Shown: positions 10,020 to 18,599, numbered from the stretch's first letter. The stretch is DNA of 64,000 bases from Marmoricola sp. (GCA_025964775.1 JAOPYE010000003.1:1-64000); one strand, 5' to 3'. The notes: generated by a model from the letters alone, not told the origin. Made by a program: numbers and translations.

Positions 10020-10774
10020 GGCTCACCGTCATCGGGGCTTCGGGCTCCTACCCCGGCCCCGACTCACCCGCCAGCTGCTACCTGCTCGAGGCCGATCACG
10101 AGGGCCGCACCTTCCGGATGCTGCTGGACATGGGGAGCGGTGCTCTCGGCGTCCTGCACAGGTTCATCGACCCGGTGACCGTCGAGGCCGTCCTGGTCTC
10201 GCACCTGCACGCGGATCACTGCCTGGACCTGTGCGGGTTCTACGTGCTCCGCAAGTACCACCCCACGGGTGCCCAGCCACGGATCCCGGTCTGGGGACCG
10301 GTCGACACCGACCGACGGATGGCCAAGGCCTACGACCTCGACGAGGACCCGGGGATGAACGAGGAATTCGACTTCACCCTGTATCCCGAGGAGACGTTCA
10401 CCGTCGGGCCGTTCAGCGTGACCGCGCGCCAGGTCGCGCACCCGGTGACGGCGTACGGGCTCCGGATCACCGCTGACGGCCGGACCCTGGCCTACTCAGG
10501 CGACACCGGGGCGTGCGACGCCCTGGTCGACACGGCGCGCGATGCGGACTTCTTCCTCTGTGAGGCGTCGTTCATCGAGGGTTGCGACAACCCGCCGGAT
10601 CTCCACCTCACGGGAGCCGAGGCCGGCGAGATGGCGACCAAGGCCGGTGCCCACCGACTCGTCCTGACCCATGTCCCTCCGTGGCACGACTCGGCGATCA
10701 TGCTCGCCGAGGCGCAGGACACCTTCGACGGCCCGCTCGAGCTCGCGGTCCCGGGCGTCACGTATGAGATCTAG
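10016..10774 (+). CDS. MBL-fold phosphodiesterase (Rv1339-like)
   Basis: A 252-residue metallo-beta-lactamase-fold hydrolase. The metal motif HLHADHC gives His63, His65, Asp67 and His68; later ligands fit GDTGACD and the THVPPWHD segment. The gene order murI - this gene - (insert) - rph - rdgB matches mycobacteria, where the Rv1339 product is reported as an atypical class II cAMP phosphodiesterase. RNase Z-like activity is the alternative, but the ribonuclease exosite arm is absent. The start GTG overlaps the murI stop; the stop codon is the first three bases of a 90-bp palindrome. Confidence 0.85.
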   Translation: MRLTVIGASGSYPGPDSPASCYLLEADHEGRTFRMLLDMGSGALGVLHRFIDPVTVEAVLVSHLHADHCLDLCGFYVLRKYHPTGAQPRIPVWGPVDTDRRMAKAYDLDEDPGMNEEFDFTLYPEETFTVGPFSVTARQVAHPVTAYGLRITADGRTLAYSGDTGACDALVDTARDADFFLCEASFIEGCDNPPDLHLTGAEAGEMATKAGAHRLVLTHVPPWHDSAIMLAEAQDTFDGPLELAVPGVTYEI

Positions 10775-10863
10775 GTTGAACGGGCCCTATTTGTCAGTCG
10801 AGCGGGCCGCAATTTCGATCGAAACACGGGCCCAGTCGACCGACAAATAGGGCCCGTTCAACC
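10774..10863. repeat. 90-bp near-perfect palindrome between convergent genes
   Basis: Arms of 45 bases agree at 38 positions. The outer 22 bp (10774-10795 and 10842-10863) are perfect, and the centre is TTTCGATCGAAA (10813-10824). It includes the stop codon of the response regulator (10858-10860) and touches the stop of the phosphodiesterase. It probably acts as a two-way terminator; its length and symmetry suggest a dispersed palindromic element. Confidence 0.8.
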
Positions 10864-11517
10864 CAGCCCGGCGTCATGCACGCACAACGCGATCTGCACC
10901 CGGTTCTCGACCTCGAGCTTGGTGAACAGCCTGCCGATGTGGGCCTTGACGGTCGGCACGCTCAGGTAGAGCTCTCCGGCGATCTCGGCGTTGCTGAGCC
11001 CCCGACCCACGGCGAGGGCCACCTCGTGCTCGCGTTCGGTGAGCCGGCCGAGACGCTGAAGCGCGGCGTGGCTGCGGTCCGGGGAGTGCTGCGTGGTCAC
11101 CTGGTGGATCAGGGTGGTGGTGACACTCGGGGACAGTGACGGCTCTCCCGCGGCGACCCGGTGCACCGCCTCGACGATCGCCTCGGGCGCGGTGTCCTTG
11201 AGCAGGAAACCGTTGGCACCGGCTGCCAGCGCGCGCATCACGTAGTCGTCGGCATCGAAGGTCGTCAGCACGATGATCTTCGGCGGATCCGGGAGTGCGA
11301 CCAGCGCCGTGGTGGCCTCGATCCCGTCCATCACCGGCATCCGGATGTCGATCAGGACCACGTCCGGGTGGTGCTCCGCGACAGCCGCGAGGCCTTCGCG
11401 CCCGTTGGCGGCCTGGCCGACGACGAGCAACGTCGAGGACCCCCCGAGGATCATCGCGAGTCCGCTGCGGACCAGCGGGTCGTCGTCGACGATGAGCAGC
11501 CTGATCGGCTCCCTCAC
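10858..11517 (-). CDS. Response regulator, NarL/LuxR family
   Basis: 219 residues: receiver domain 1-120 with the acidic pocket VDDDP (11-13) and phospho-acceptor Asp57 (VLIDIRMPVMDG), then a LuxR-type HTH near 150-215 (LTEREHEVALAVGRGLSNAEIAGEL). The start is the GTG at 11517, overlapping the kinase stop (GTGA); a longer reading to 11550 would run into the kinase gene. It is phosphorylated by the upstream kinase and probably controls the divergent ABC transporter genes at 12822-14524. Confidence 0.92.
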   Translation of the reverse strand: MREPIRLLIVDDDPLVRSGLAMILGGSSTLLVVGQAANGREGLAAVAEHHPDVVLIDIRMPVMDGIEATTALVALPDPPKIIVLTTFDADDYVMRALAAGANGFLLKDTAPEAIVEAVHRVAAGEPSLSPSVTTTLIHQVTTQHSPDRSHAALQRLGRLTEREHEVALAVGRGLSNAEIAGELYLSVPTVKAHIGRLFTKLEVENRVQIALCVHDAGLG

Positions 11518-12692
11518 GCGTCCGGTCCCTGGGTCCACGGCAACCAGCATTGCAGGCTGAAGCTCTGGCCGTCGTCGACGGTCGTCAACGTCCCGCCCCC
11601 GAGCTCGGCTCGTTCGCGAAGCCCGACGAGCCCGAGTCCGGCACCCGGGGTGGTCGGCATCCCGAGAGCTCCGACCCGGCGGGCGTTGCGGATCACCACC
11701 GTGATCCCGCTGTCCGGATCACCGCTCACCCGGAGGTACACATGGGCACCGACGGCATGCTTGCGTGCGTTCGTCAGGGCTTCCTGGACCACCCGGAAGA
11801 TCGTCCGCCCGACCTGGTCGGGCGGTTGCAGGCCGTCCGGCAGGTCCTCGTCGACCTCGACGACCATGCCGCCGTCGGTCGCTTCGGCGATCAGTACGCC
11901 GAGGTCGCCGTACGTCGGCTGGGGGCGGTCACCGACGCCGTCGGGGCTGCGCAGGACGCCAAGCACCTGGCGCAGGTCGGCGAGTGCCTCATGGGCCTTG
12001 GCCTGGATGAGCTGGGCCGTCTCCCGGATCTGTTCCGGTGGCAGGTCCGTGCGGTAGGCCAGTGCGCCGGCGTGCATGGTGACCAGGGAGATCCGGTGGG
12101 CCAGCACGTCGTGCATCTCGCGGGCGATCCGTTCACGCTCGGCCGATCGGGCCTGGTCGACCCGGAGCTCCTGCTCGGACTCGGCCTGGTCGGCGCGGTC
12201 GCGCAAGGTCCAGACGAGCTCGCGGCGCGACCCGATGTACATCCCCATGGCCGAGATGGCGATGGTGATCGCGATCGTGAAGGTCAGGTTCAGCCACGGC
12301 GGGCTGTCGTGGCGCAGGGGGTGCCAGTGGCCGTAGAGCTGGCCGGTGACGACACCCAGCGCCCCCACGACCGCGATCGACGGGACCCTGCGTCGGGTGG
12401 CGAGCGAGACCAGCGCCAGCGCAGCAGGGCCACCGGCAGACGCCGAGACGAGTCCGAGCAGCTGGGTCGCGATACCGACCTGGACCGGCCAGCGACGGCG
12501 GTAGGCCACCAGCGCGAACGCGGCGATGCCACCGGCCAGGTCGATCCAGAACCAGGCCCGGTGGTGGTTCCACTGACCGTCGATCTGGACGCCCCAGGCC
12601 CCACCGGACAGCACCAGGCAGACGAGCATCCGCCAGGCGTGCCCCCACCGGGTCAATGGCGGGCTGTAGTTCGCGGGCGCGGCCTCGGGCAT
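11514..12692 (-). CDS. Sensor histidine kinase, HisKA_3 (NarX/DesK-like)
   Basis: 392 residues. Several membrane helices (about 20-165) are followed by a coiled linker and a HisKA_3 dimerisation domain with the phospho-acceptor His in ARSAERERIAREMHDVLAHR, then an HATPase_c domain (RTIFRVVQEALTNARKHA N-box; GLGLVGLRERAEL G-box). No large extracellular domain is present, so it probably senses something in or at the membrane. Such kinases in Gram-positive bacteria are often partnered with a drug or peptide ABC exporter, as found divergently here. Confidence 0.93.
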   Translation of the reverse strand: MPEAAPANYSPPLTRWGHAWRMLVCLVLSGGAWGVQIDGQWNHHRAWFWIDLAGGIAAFALVAYRRRWPVQVGIATQLLGLVSASAGGPAALALVSLATRRRVPSIAVVGALGVVTGQLYGHWHPLRHDSPPWLNLTFTIAITIAISAMGMYIGSRRELVWTLRDRADQAESEQELRVDQARSAERERIAREMHDVLAHRISLVTMHAGALAYRTDLPPEQIRETAQLIQAKAHEALADLRQVLGVLRSPDGVGDRPQPTYGDLGVLIAEATDGGMVVEVDEDLPDGLQPPDQVGRTIFRVVQEALTNARKHAVGAHVYLRVSGDPDSGITVVIRNARRVGALGMPTTPGAGLGLVGLRERAELGGGTLTTVDDGQSFSLQCWLPWTQGPDA

Positions 12693-12698
12693 CTCCCC

Positions 12699-12704
12699 AG
12701 GCTA
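12699..12704 (-). promoter_or_regulatory. -10 element of the kinase-regulator operon
   Basis: TAGCCT on the minus strand, six bases before the kinase ATG at 12692. The 129-bp gap to the divergent ABC gene must hold the regulator's binding site; I see no clear palindrome. Confidence 0.45.
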
Positions 12705-12821
12705 GGGACCCGTACGCCGCAGCGACACCGCCCGGGGTCCGCGACACCCCCTACTTTCGTCTACTCGTGATCGAGCCCCTGGTCCGATGTGCTTCCGGTC
12801 GCGACCGGGCAGGCTGGGGCC

Positions 12822-13736
12822 ATGATCAAATTCGAGGGCGTTACCAAGACCTACGGCGACTTCACTGCCGTGGACGACGTGTCCTTCGTGGCCAAGCCCG
12901 GTCGTGTGACCGGCTTTCTCGGGCCCAACGGAGCCGGCAAGTCCACCAGCATGCGCATCATGGTCGGGCTGACGCCCGCGGATCGTGGTAAGTCCACGAT
13001 CGGTGGGCTCGACTACCACGCGATCCCGAACCCGGGTCGTCACGTGGGGGTGCTCCTCGACGCCTCGGCCCAGCACGCGGGGCGCACCGGGCGTGAGGTG
13101 CTCGTCCTGACCGCCATGACGATGGGACTTCCCGATGCGCGCGTCGACGAGATGCTCGAGCTGGTCGGTCTGACCGAGACCGAGTCCAAGCGTCGGGTCA
13201 AGAACTACTCCCTCGGGATGCGTCAGCGCCTCGGCCTGGCGAACTCGCTGATGGGGGATCCGTCGGTGCTGATCCTGGACGAGCCGGCCAACGGCCTCGA
13301 CCCGGCGGGCATCCACTGGATGCGCAGCCTGCTGCGGCACTACGCCGAGCGCGGTGGAACGGTCCTGCTGTCCTCGCACCTGCTCCACGAGGTCGAGATG
13401 ATCGCTGACGAGATGGTCCTGATCGGGCACGGCAAGATCGTGGCCCAGGGCACCAAGGCCGAGCTCCTGCACACGGCCGGCACGTTCGTGAAGGCCGAGG
13501 AGCTGACCAGGCTGCACAGCGCACTCGAGCGGGCCGGCATCAAGGCCAGCCCGTCCGGCGACGGTGGCATGCGCACCGAGGCCGAACCAATCGACGTCGG
13601 CCGGATCGCGGCTTCGGAGTCGATCGTGCTGACCGAGCTGCGCCCCGCCGAGGGCGCAGGCCTCGAGGAGCTCTTCCTCGAGCTGACCGGCGACCACGCC
13701 CGCGAGAACGTCGACTTCGAAGGAGCAATGGCATGA
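12822..13736 (+). CDS. ABC transporter ATP-binding protein (CcmA/DrrA type)
   Basis: 304 residues from the ATG reading MIKFEGVTKTYGDF. Walker A GPNGAGKST (about 36-44), signature YSLGMRQRLGLA, Walker B VLILDEPANGLDP and the switch His in LLSSHLLHEVEM are all present, with a C-terminal extension typical of DrrA-like exporters. It pairs with the permease that starts inside its stop codon (ATGA). Divergent from the two-component genes, which likely control it. Export of an antibiotic, lantibiotic or lipid is typical; the substrate is unknown. Confidence 0.93.
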   Translation: MIKFEGVTKTYGDFTAVDDVSFVAKPGRVTGFLGPNGAGKSTSMRIMVGLTPADRGKSTIGGLDYHAIPNPGRHVGVLLDASAQHAGRTGREVLVLTAMTMGLPDARVDEMLELVGLTETESKRRVKNYSLGMRQRLGLANSLMGDPSVLILDEPANGLDPAGIHWMRSLLRHYAERGGTVLLSSHLLHEVEMIADEMVLIGHGKIVAQGTKAELLHTAGTFVKAEELTRLHSALERAGIKASPSGDGGMRTEAEPIDVGRIAASESIVLTELRPAEGAGLEELFLELTGDHARENVDFEGAMA

Positions 13737-14524
13737 GTACCACCGCAGCCGTCCCGTACGGCGACACGCTCGACGTCTCGAAGACCCCTGACATCCCGAT
13801 GGCCCGGCTCGTCAAGGTCGAGCTGCGCAAGATGATCGACACCAAGTCCGGCATGTGGCTGTTGATCGCGGTGGCCGCGATCACGGCGGTGGCCAGCACC
13901 ATCTTCGGCTTTGTCGGTCACAACCAGGACAGGACCTTCGGCCACTTCCTCGGATTCGCCGGGACGCCGCAGGGCTTCCTGCTCCCGGTCCTCGGGATCC
14001 TGCTGGTGACCCAGGAATGGGGTCAGCGCACCGGCATGGTGACGTTCACCCTGGTGCCGCACCGTGGTCGGATCCTGGCCGCGAAGGTGTACGCCGCATT
14101 CCTCCTGGCCGCGACGGCGATCGTCCTCGCGTTCGCGGTAGCCCTGATCACGACGGTTCTCTTCGGCGGCACCAACCGCTGGTCGGACTTCACGCCGATC
14201 GACATCCTGAAGATCTCGGTGGGGCAGATGGCCGGGATGGCACAGGGCTTCAGCTACGGGCTTCTGCTGCTGATCAGCGCCGCGGCGATCGTGACCTACT
14301 TCGTGCTTCCGCAGGTGCTGAGCATCCTGGCGAACGTGATCCCGTTCCTCTCCGACAAAGCCGCTTGGATCGACTTCGGCACAGCTCAGCAGCGGTTGTT
14401 CAACTTCGGCGACGGGAACCTGTCCGGCAAGGAGTGGTCCCAGCTGCTGGTGACCGGTGCATTCTGGGTCGCGCTACCGTTCGTGATCGGTTTGTGGCGC
14501 ATGCTGCGCGCCGAGGTCAAGTAG
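13733..14524 (+). CDS. ABC transporter permease (ABC-2 type)
   Basis: 263 residues with a polar N-terminus (about 1-35) followed by six predicted helices. The [21 protein letters not shown] start is typical of ABC-2 permeases of Gram-positive self-resistance exporters. It overlaps the ATPase gene by ATGA and forms a complete exporter with it. A strong hairpin terminator follows. Confidence 0.9.
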   Translation: MSTTAAVPYGDTLDVSKTPDIPMARLVKVELRKMIDTKSGMWLLIAVAAITAVASTIFGFVGHNQDRTFGHFLGFAGTPQGFLLPVLGILLVTQEWGQRTGMVTFTLVPHRGRILAAKVYAAFLLAATAIVLAFAVALITTVLFGGTNRWSDFTPIDILKISVGQMAGMAQGFSYGLLLLISAAAIVTYFVLPQVLSILANVIPFLSDKAAWIDFGTAQQRLFNFGDGNLSGKEWSQLLVTGAFWVALPFVIGLWRMLRAEVK

Positions 14525-14584
14525 ACCGCCGGGTCGACGTCCGCACCCTCCCTCCCGGGGGCGCCGACGGGCGGGGTGCGTAAC

Positions 14585-14625
14585 GGCGGGGTGGCGGCGG
14601 ACTCCCGGGTCCGCGTCACCCCGCC
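14585..14625 (+). terminator. Terminator of the ABC operon
   Basis: Outer stem GGCGGGGTG / CACCCCGCC (14585-14593 and 14617-14625) with an inner stem GCGGAC / GTCCGC, followed by TTCATTTG. Confidence 0.75.
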
Positions 14626-14650
14626 TTCATTTGTGTCGGCGACCCCGTCC

Positions 14651-14656
14651 TAGGCT
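14651..14656 (+). promoter_or_regulatory. -10 element of rph (leaderless)
   Basis: TAGGCT ending seven bases before the ATG at 14664; used here to choose that start over an upstream in-frame GTG at 14631. Confidence 0.5.
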
Positions 14657-14663
14657 CACCCCC

Positions 14664-15380
14664 ATGACCCGTGCAGATGGCCGCGCCGACGACGAACTCC
14701 GACCGATCACGTTCACCCGCAGCTGGCAGGACCATCCCGCCGGATCTGTCCTGGTCGAATTCGGCCGCACCAAGGTGCTGTGCGCCGCGTCGGCGAGCGT
14801 CGGCGTCCCGCGCTGGCGGAAGGGCTCGGGCCTGGGCTGGGTCACCGCCGAGTACGCGATGCTCCCGTCGGCGACCAACACCCGATCGGACCGTGAGTCG
14901 GTCAAGGGCAGGATCGGTGGCCGCACCCACGAGATCTCCCGGCTGATCGGCCGCTCGCTGCGCGCGGCGATCGACTACAAGGCGCTCGGGGAGAACACGA
15001 TCGTCCTGGACTGTGACGTCCTGCAGGCCGACGGTGGCACCCGGACCGCAGCCATCACCGGCGCCTACGTCGCGCTCGCTGACGCGGTGGCGCACCTCAA
15101 GGCGCAGGGCGCGCTCGCGGGCGAGCCGCTCGTGGGCTCGGTGGCCGCGGTCTCGGTCGGCATCATCGACGGGGTTCCCCGCCTCGACCTTCCTTACGAG
15201 GAGGACGTCCGCGCCGAGACCGACATGAACGTCGTGATGAACGGCGCCGGCTCCTTCATCGAGGTCCAGGGCACCGCCGAAGGGGCACCGTTCAACCGTG
15301 CCGAGCTCGACGCCCTGCTGGCACTCGCCGAGAAGGGCTGCGCGGACCTGACCCGGCTGCAGCACGAAGCGCTTCGGTGA
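14664..15380 (+). CDS. rph: Ribonuclease PH
   Basis: 238 residues. This phosphorolytic 3'-to-5' exoribonuclease trims tRNA 3' ends and works as a hexameric ring. Diagnostic segments: [13 protein letters not shown] at the N-terminus, [32 protein letters not shown], and the phosphate-site stretch [21 protein letters not shown]. Length is normal. It is followed by rdgB six bases downstream, the usual actinobacterial order. Confidence 0.96.
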   Translation: MTRADGRADDELRPITFTRSWQDHPAGSVLVEFGRTKVLCAASASVGVPRWRKGSGLGWVTAEYAMLPSATNTRSDRESVKGRIGGRTHEISRLIGRSLRAAIDYKALGENTIVLDCDVLQADGGTRTAAITGAYVALADAVAHLKAQGALAGEPLVGSVAAVSVGIIDGVPRLDLPYEEDVRAETDMNVVMNGAGSFIEVQGTAEGAPFNRAELDALLALAEKGCADLTRLQHEALR

Positions 15381-15386
15381 CCACCG

Positions 15387-15998
15387 GTGATTGAGCCCGT
15401 CGAAATCTTCCTCGCGTCCCGCAACGCCAAGAAGATCGCCGAGATGCAGCGGATCCTCGGCGAGACGCTGCCGGATCTGCGTGTCCTGGGTCTCGACGAC
15501 GTCGCGCCGTACGACGAACCCGTCGAGGACGAGCCTGATTTCGCGGGCAACGCCCTGCTCAAGGCCCGGGCCGGGTTTGCCGCGTCCGGACTCCCGTCGC
15601 TGGCCGACGACAGCGGACTGTGCGTCGACGCCCTCAACGGGATGCCGGGGGTGCTCTCGGCCCGCTGGTCGGGCCCGCCCAAGGATGACGCCCGCAACAA
15701 CGCGTTACTGCTCGATCAGCTGGCCGACGTACCGGACGACCGGCGTAGCGCCCACTTCATCAGCGTGGTCGCGTTCGTTCACGACGGCGGAGAACTGGTC
15801 GTCGAAGCCCGGATGGACGGCCGCGTGATCCGCGAGGTCCGCGGTGCCGGGGGCTTCGGGTACGACGTCGTCTTCGAGGCCGACGACCGTCCCGGCGTCA
15901 CCACTGCCGAGTTGAGTCGAGAGGACAAGGACGCCATCTCGCACCGAGGCAAGGCGTTGCGCGAACTTGCCCCGAAGGTCGCCGCTGCCCTCATGTGA
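15387..15998 (+). CDS. rdgB: RdgB/HAM1 non-canonical purine NTP pyrophosphatase
   Basis: 203 residues. It hydrolyses ITP, dITP and XTP to monophosphates, keeping deaminated purines out of nucleic acids. The ASRNAKKIAEM motif (SxNxxK) near the N-terminus and LADDSGLCVDALNG with the metal-binding acidic pair are diagnostic; the C-terminal HRGKALRELAP is also conserved. GTG start at 15387, directly after rph, so co-transcription is expected. Confidence 0.95.
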   Translation: MIEPVEIFLASRNAKKIAEMQRILGETLPDLRVLGLDDVAPYDEPVEDEPDFAGNALLKARAGFAASGLPSLADDSGLCVDALNGMPGVLSARWSGPPKDDARNNALLLDQLADVPDDRRSAHFISVVAFVHDGGELVVEARMDGRVIREVRGAGGFGYDVVFEADDRPGVTTAELSREDKDAISHRGKALRELAPKVAAALM

Positions 15999-16011
15999 GC
16001 TTGTCGAAGCT

Positions 16012-16087
16012 TGGTGCGCCCGGAGAGATTCGAACTCTCACTGCCATCGACCTAAACGATGTGCCTCTGCCGTTGGGCTACGGGCGC
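16012..16087 (-). tRNA. tRNA with UAG anticodon and a short variable loop (Leu-type anticodon, class I body)
   Basis: The 76-nt cloverleaf includes an encoded CCA. Acceptor stem GCGCCCG/CGGGCGC, discriminator A, T-arm GAGAG-TTCGAAT-CTCTC, and a perfect anticodon stem CATCG/CGATG around the loop TTTAGGT, giving anticodon UAG (leucine CUN codons). The variable loop is only GCAGT, whereas bacterial tRNA-Leu normally has a long variable arm. The D-arm is also irregular: GCC/GGC plus a C-G pair that needs a bulged A. This is either an unusual tRNA-Leu, a misreading tRNA, or a tRNA with another job. Confidence 0.8.
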
Positions 16088-16098
16088 CGACCCAGATT

Positions 16099-16572
16099 CT
16101 AGGCGTCGATCCCGAGGTCACGGCGCAGCTTGCTGACGTGCCCGGTTGCCCGGACGTTGTAGTGCGCCAGCGTGACCTTGCCGTCCTCGTCGACCACGAT
16201 CGTCGACCGGATCACGCCGGTGACGACCTTGCCGTAGAGCTTCTTCTCGCCGTACGCCCCGTATGCCGTCATCGCGGCACGGTCGGCGTCCGAGGCCAGC
16301 GTGATCGTCAGGTGGTCGCGCTCGCGGAACCTGGCCAGCTTCTCCGGCTTGTCCGGCGAGATGCCGACCACGGTGTAGCCGGCGGCCTCGAGGGTGTTGA
16401 GCGACTCGCTGAAGTCGCAGGCCTGGGTGGTGCACCCGGGCGTCATCGCGGCCGGGTAGAAGTACACGATCACCTTCCTGCCCCGCAGGTCAGCGAGGTG
16501 CACCGAGGAGCCGTCGTCGGTCGGCAGGTCGAAGTCGGGGGCGGCATCGCCGGGGGAGAGTCGGTCAGTCAT
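16099..16572 (-). CDS. bcp: Thioredoxin-dependent peroxiredoxin, Bcp/PrxQ type
   Basis: 157 residues from the ATG at 16572 (an in-frame GTG nine bases upstream is less likely). It reduces peroxides with a peroxidatic Cys in YPAAMTPGCTTQACDF; the TPGC Cys is the attacking residue and the ACDF Cys five residues later is the likely resolving Cys. RSTIVVDEDGKV is also family-typical. Cytoplasmic. It is divergent from the DUF3618 gene and is followed downstream by the tRNA on the same strand. Confidence 0.94.
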   Translation of the reverse strand: MTDRLSPGDAAPDFDLPTDDGSSVHLADLRGRKVIVYFYPAAMTPGCTTQACDFSESLNTLEAAGYTVVGISPDKPEKLARFRERDHLTITLASDADRAAMTAYGAYGEKKLYGKVVTGVIRSTIVVDEDGKVTLAHYNVRATGHVSKLRRDLGIDA

Positions 16573-16622
16573 GTGCGACACGGTAACGTTCCACCGCAGG
16601 CACCGAGCAACGAGGAGTGGTC

Positions 16623-16871
16623 GTGGGAGACAGGAACCTGAGCTCGATCGAGAGCGACATCGAGCTGACGCGCGAGCGTCTGGCCTCGACCATCGATCAG
16701 CTCGCCTACCGCACCAGCCCGAAGACGATCGCCAGGCGCGAGGTCAACCAGGTCAAGGCGTACTTCGTCGACGCCCACGGGACCCCTCGGACCGACAACA
16801 TCCTCAAGGTCGCCGGCGGCGTCGCCGGAGTCGTGGTGGTCTTCGCGCTCATCCGCAAGATCGTGAAGTGA
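16623..16871 (+). CDS. DUF3618 domain-containing small membrane protein
   Basis: 82 residues, starting at the GTG at 16623 (AGGAG at 16613-16617 fits; an in-frame GTG at 16617 lies inside that site). An amphipathic N-terminal region (SSIESDIELTRERLASTIDQL) is followed by one C-terminal membrane helix (VAGGVAGVVVVFALI). DUF3618 proteins occur beside bcp in mycobacteria and other actinobacteria; function unknown. It overlaps the GroES-like gene by GTGA. Confidence 0.85.
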   Translation: MGDRNLSSIESDIELTRERLASTIDQLAYRTSPKTIARREVNQVKAYFVDAHGTPRTDNILKVAGGVAGVVVVFALIRKIVK

Positions 16872-17224
16872 GCAGCAGCACCAAGCGCGTCGCCACCCCG
16901 GATCCGGAGAAGGTTCCGATCCGGATGCTGCACGACCGTGTGCTCGTCGCGCTCGACGCCGAGGCGGGCGAACGCAAGTCGAGCGGCGGGATCCTGATCC
17001 CCGCCACCGCCGCCATGGGCGGCAGACGGCTGGCGTGGTGCCGGGTCGTGGGCGTCGGATCCCTGGTCCGGTCCGTCGAGGTCGACGACCGGGTGCTGTT
17101 CGACCCCGAGGACAAGGCCGAGGTCGAGGTCCACGGCGAGATGTACGTCGTGGTGCGCGAGCGGGACCTGCACGCGGTCGCCGCCGACCGCCTGGGCGAC
17201 AGCCCGACGGGCCTCTACCTCTGA
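16868..17224 (+). CDS. GroES-family co-chaperone-like protein
   Basis: 118 residues from the GTG at 16868. The chaperonin-10 fold is recognisable: IRMLHDRVLVALDAEAGERK, then SSGGILIPATAA in place of the mobile loop, VGVGSLVRSVEVDDRVLF and VHGEMYVVVRERDLHAV. It is a divergent paralogue with a 15-residue N-terminal extension and a C-terminal tail, not the main groES of a groESL operon (no groEL follows). Translational overlap with DUF3618 suggests a linked function. Confidence 0.8.
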   Translation: MSSSTKRVATPDPEKVPIRMLHDRVLVALDAEAGERKSSGGILIPATAAMGGRRLAWCRVVGVGSLVRSVEVDDRVLFDPEDKAEVEVHGEMYVVVRERDLHAVAADRLGDSPTGLYL

Positions 17225-17301
17225 CCTGCCGTCCGGCGCTGGCGTCACGCTGCACCGCGGCCACGACCGTCGGGTTCTCCACAGCCCGCAGTTCTGATGC
17301 T

Positions 17302-17368
17302 GTCGGGTGCGTCCCGACGACTGGTACTCATGCCCAACCACCCGGACAGCGGTCCGGGTCGTTGGGCA
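17302..17368 (+). promoter_or_regulatory. Structured leader, two hairpins before the SGNH hydrolase gene
   Basis: A small hairpin GTCGGG/CCCGAC (17302-17307, 17313-17318) is followed by a 17-bp stem with one mismatch (17331-17347 and 17352-17368, loop AGCG). GGAGG at 17375-17379 follows, then the GTG at 17388. No T-run follows, so a 5'-UTR control structure is as likely as a terminator of the GroES-like gene. Confidence 0.55.
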
Positions 17369-17387
17369 ACTCTCGGAGGCCAGTCTC

Positions 17388-18599
17388 GTGTCCCTCAGCT
17401 TCATCAAGCTCCTGCTCGTCGGCTCCCTCGCGACGGGCTGCCTCTCGCTCGGCAGCACCGTCGCTGAAGCGGCGCGGCCGCCTCTCCCCGGCGGTGCACC
17501 GACCAGCCGTGCACCGGGTGCCGGACACGCCCACGGGCCTGGTCGCGTCGCCACGCTGCGGGTCGCGCCCGGCGGCTTCTCGATCTTCGGGGGCAAGCAG
17601 GCGACGCTGACCTGGTCGCGGTCGCCGGGCGCGACGGCGTACCAGCTCTCGAGCCGGCTCCTGACCGACGCCGGCAGTCCGTGGAACCTGTTGCCCTACA
17701 AGGTCACCCGGCGCACCTGGACCCTCCAGCCGCTCCTGGTCGGCCGTCGGTACCAGTTCCGGGTGAGGCCGTTCAAGGGCTCTGTTCCGGGTCCGGCCGC
17801 GGTGAGCGGGCCGATCCGGATGCGTGGACTCGCGGCACATCGCCTGTACGCCGCCCTCGGGGACTCGTACTCCTCGGGCCTGGGAGCAGGCGGGCACGAG
17901 TCGGGTGGCGACTGTCATCGGAACTCGCGCGCCTGGCCCTACGAGCTCCAAAGGCGGTATCAGAGCCAGACCAGGTTGCTCGCCTGCGCGGGTGCCACGA
18001 TGTCCGGTGTTGTCGCCCAGTTCACGCCGATGGATCGATTCTTCGCCCAGCACCCGGACGCCGCTCAGTTGATCACGGTGACCGTGGGTGGCAATGACGT
18101 CGGATTCTCTGACGTGCTCCAGAACTGCACGCTGCACACGTGCACAGGCTCTGAGAAGGGATTGCGCCACCGGATCGCTGCAATCGGGCCGCTGCTGACC
18201 GCCTTCTATGGACTGATCCGAGCTGCGCATCCATTCGCGGACATCATCGCCGGCGGCTACCCGCAGGTTGTCGAACCCCGCGGGACCTCGTCAAACCTGC
18301 TGTGCAAGGGGATCCAGGATCCGGAACGCGACATGCTCGACCGGCTCTCGAATCAGCTCGACCTCACGATCACCCGTGCCGCCGCTGCAGCCGGCATCTG
18401 GGGCGTCGGCCTCACGGTGCGCAACGCATTCCTCGGACACAACGCGTGCGCCCGGAGTGCCGAGTGGATCCACGCCGGCACCCTGAAGCTGGGTGGAATC
18501 GCTGGCGTCCTGAGTCCGAGGACATTCCATCCCAAGGATGACGGCCAGTCTGCGTACGTCGATGCGTTCAACCGGGTGCTCGTGGAGCGCTCCGCATGA
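17388..18599 (+). CDS. Secreted SGNH/GDSL hydrolase with an N-terminal Fn3-like domain
   Basis: 403 residues. A Sec signal peptide (FIKLLLVGSLATGCLSLGSTVAEA) precedes an Fn3-like region (about 55-145). The esterase domain has block I ALGDSYSSGLGAG with the catalytic Ser, block III TVGGNDVGF and the C-terminal FHPKDDGQSAY with catalytic His. Several Cys pairs (GGDCHRNSRAW, LLACAGA, NCTLHTCTG) match disulfide-rich Streptomyces-type esterases. Extracellular lipase/esterase activity is expected. GTG start with GGAGG upstream. Confidence 0.88.
   Translation: MSLSFIKLLLVGSLATGCLSLGSTVAEAARPPLPGGAPTSRAPGAGHAHGPGRVATLRVAPGGFSIFGGKQATLTWSRSPGATAYQLSSRLLTDAGSPWNLLPYKVTRRTWTLQPLLVGRRYQFRVRPFKGSVPGPAAVSGPIRMRGLAAHRLYAALGDSYSSGLGAGGHESGGDCHRNSRAWPYELQRRYQSQTRLLACAGATMSGVVAQFTPMDRFFAQHPDAAQLITVTVGGNDVGFSDVLQNCTLHTCTGSEKGLRHRIAAIGPLLTAFYGLIRAAHPFADIIAGGYPQVVEPRGTSSNLLCKGIQDPERDMLDRLSNQLDLTITRAAAAAGIWGVGLTVRNAFLGHNACARSAEWIHAGTLKLGGIAGVLSPRTFHPKDDGQSAYVDAFNRVLVERSA

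Noticed and set aside
17302..17368. Possible c-di-AMP (ydaO) riboswitch before the secreted hydrolase
   Set aside because: The hairpins lack the conserved ydaO sequence blocks; kept only as an unnamed structured leader.
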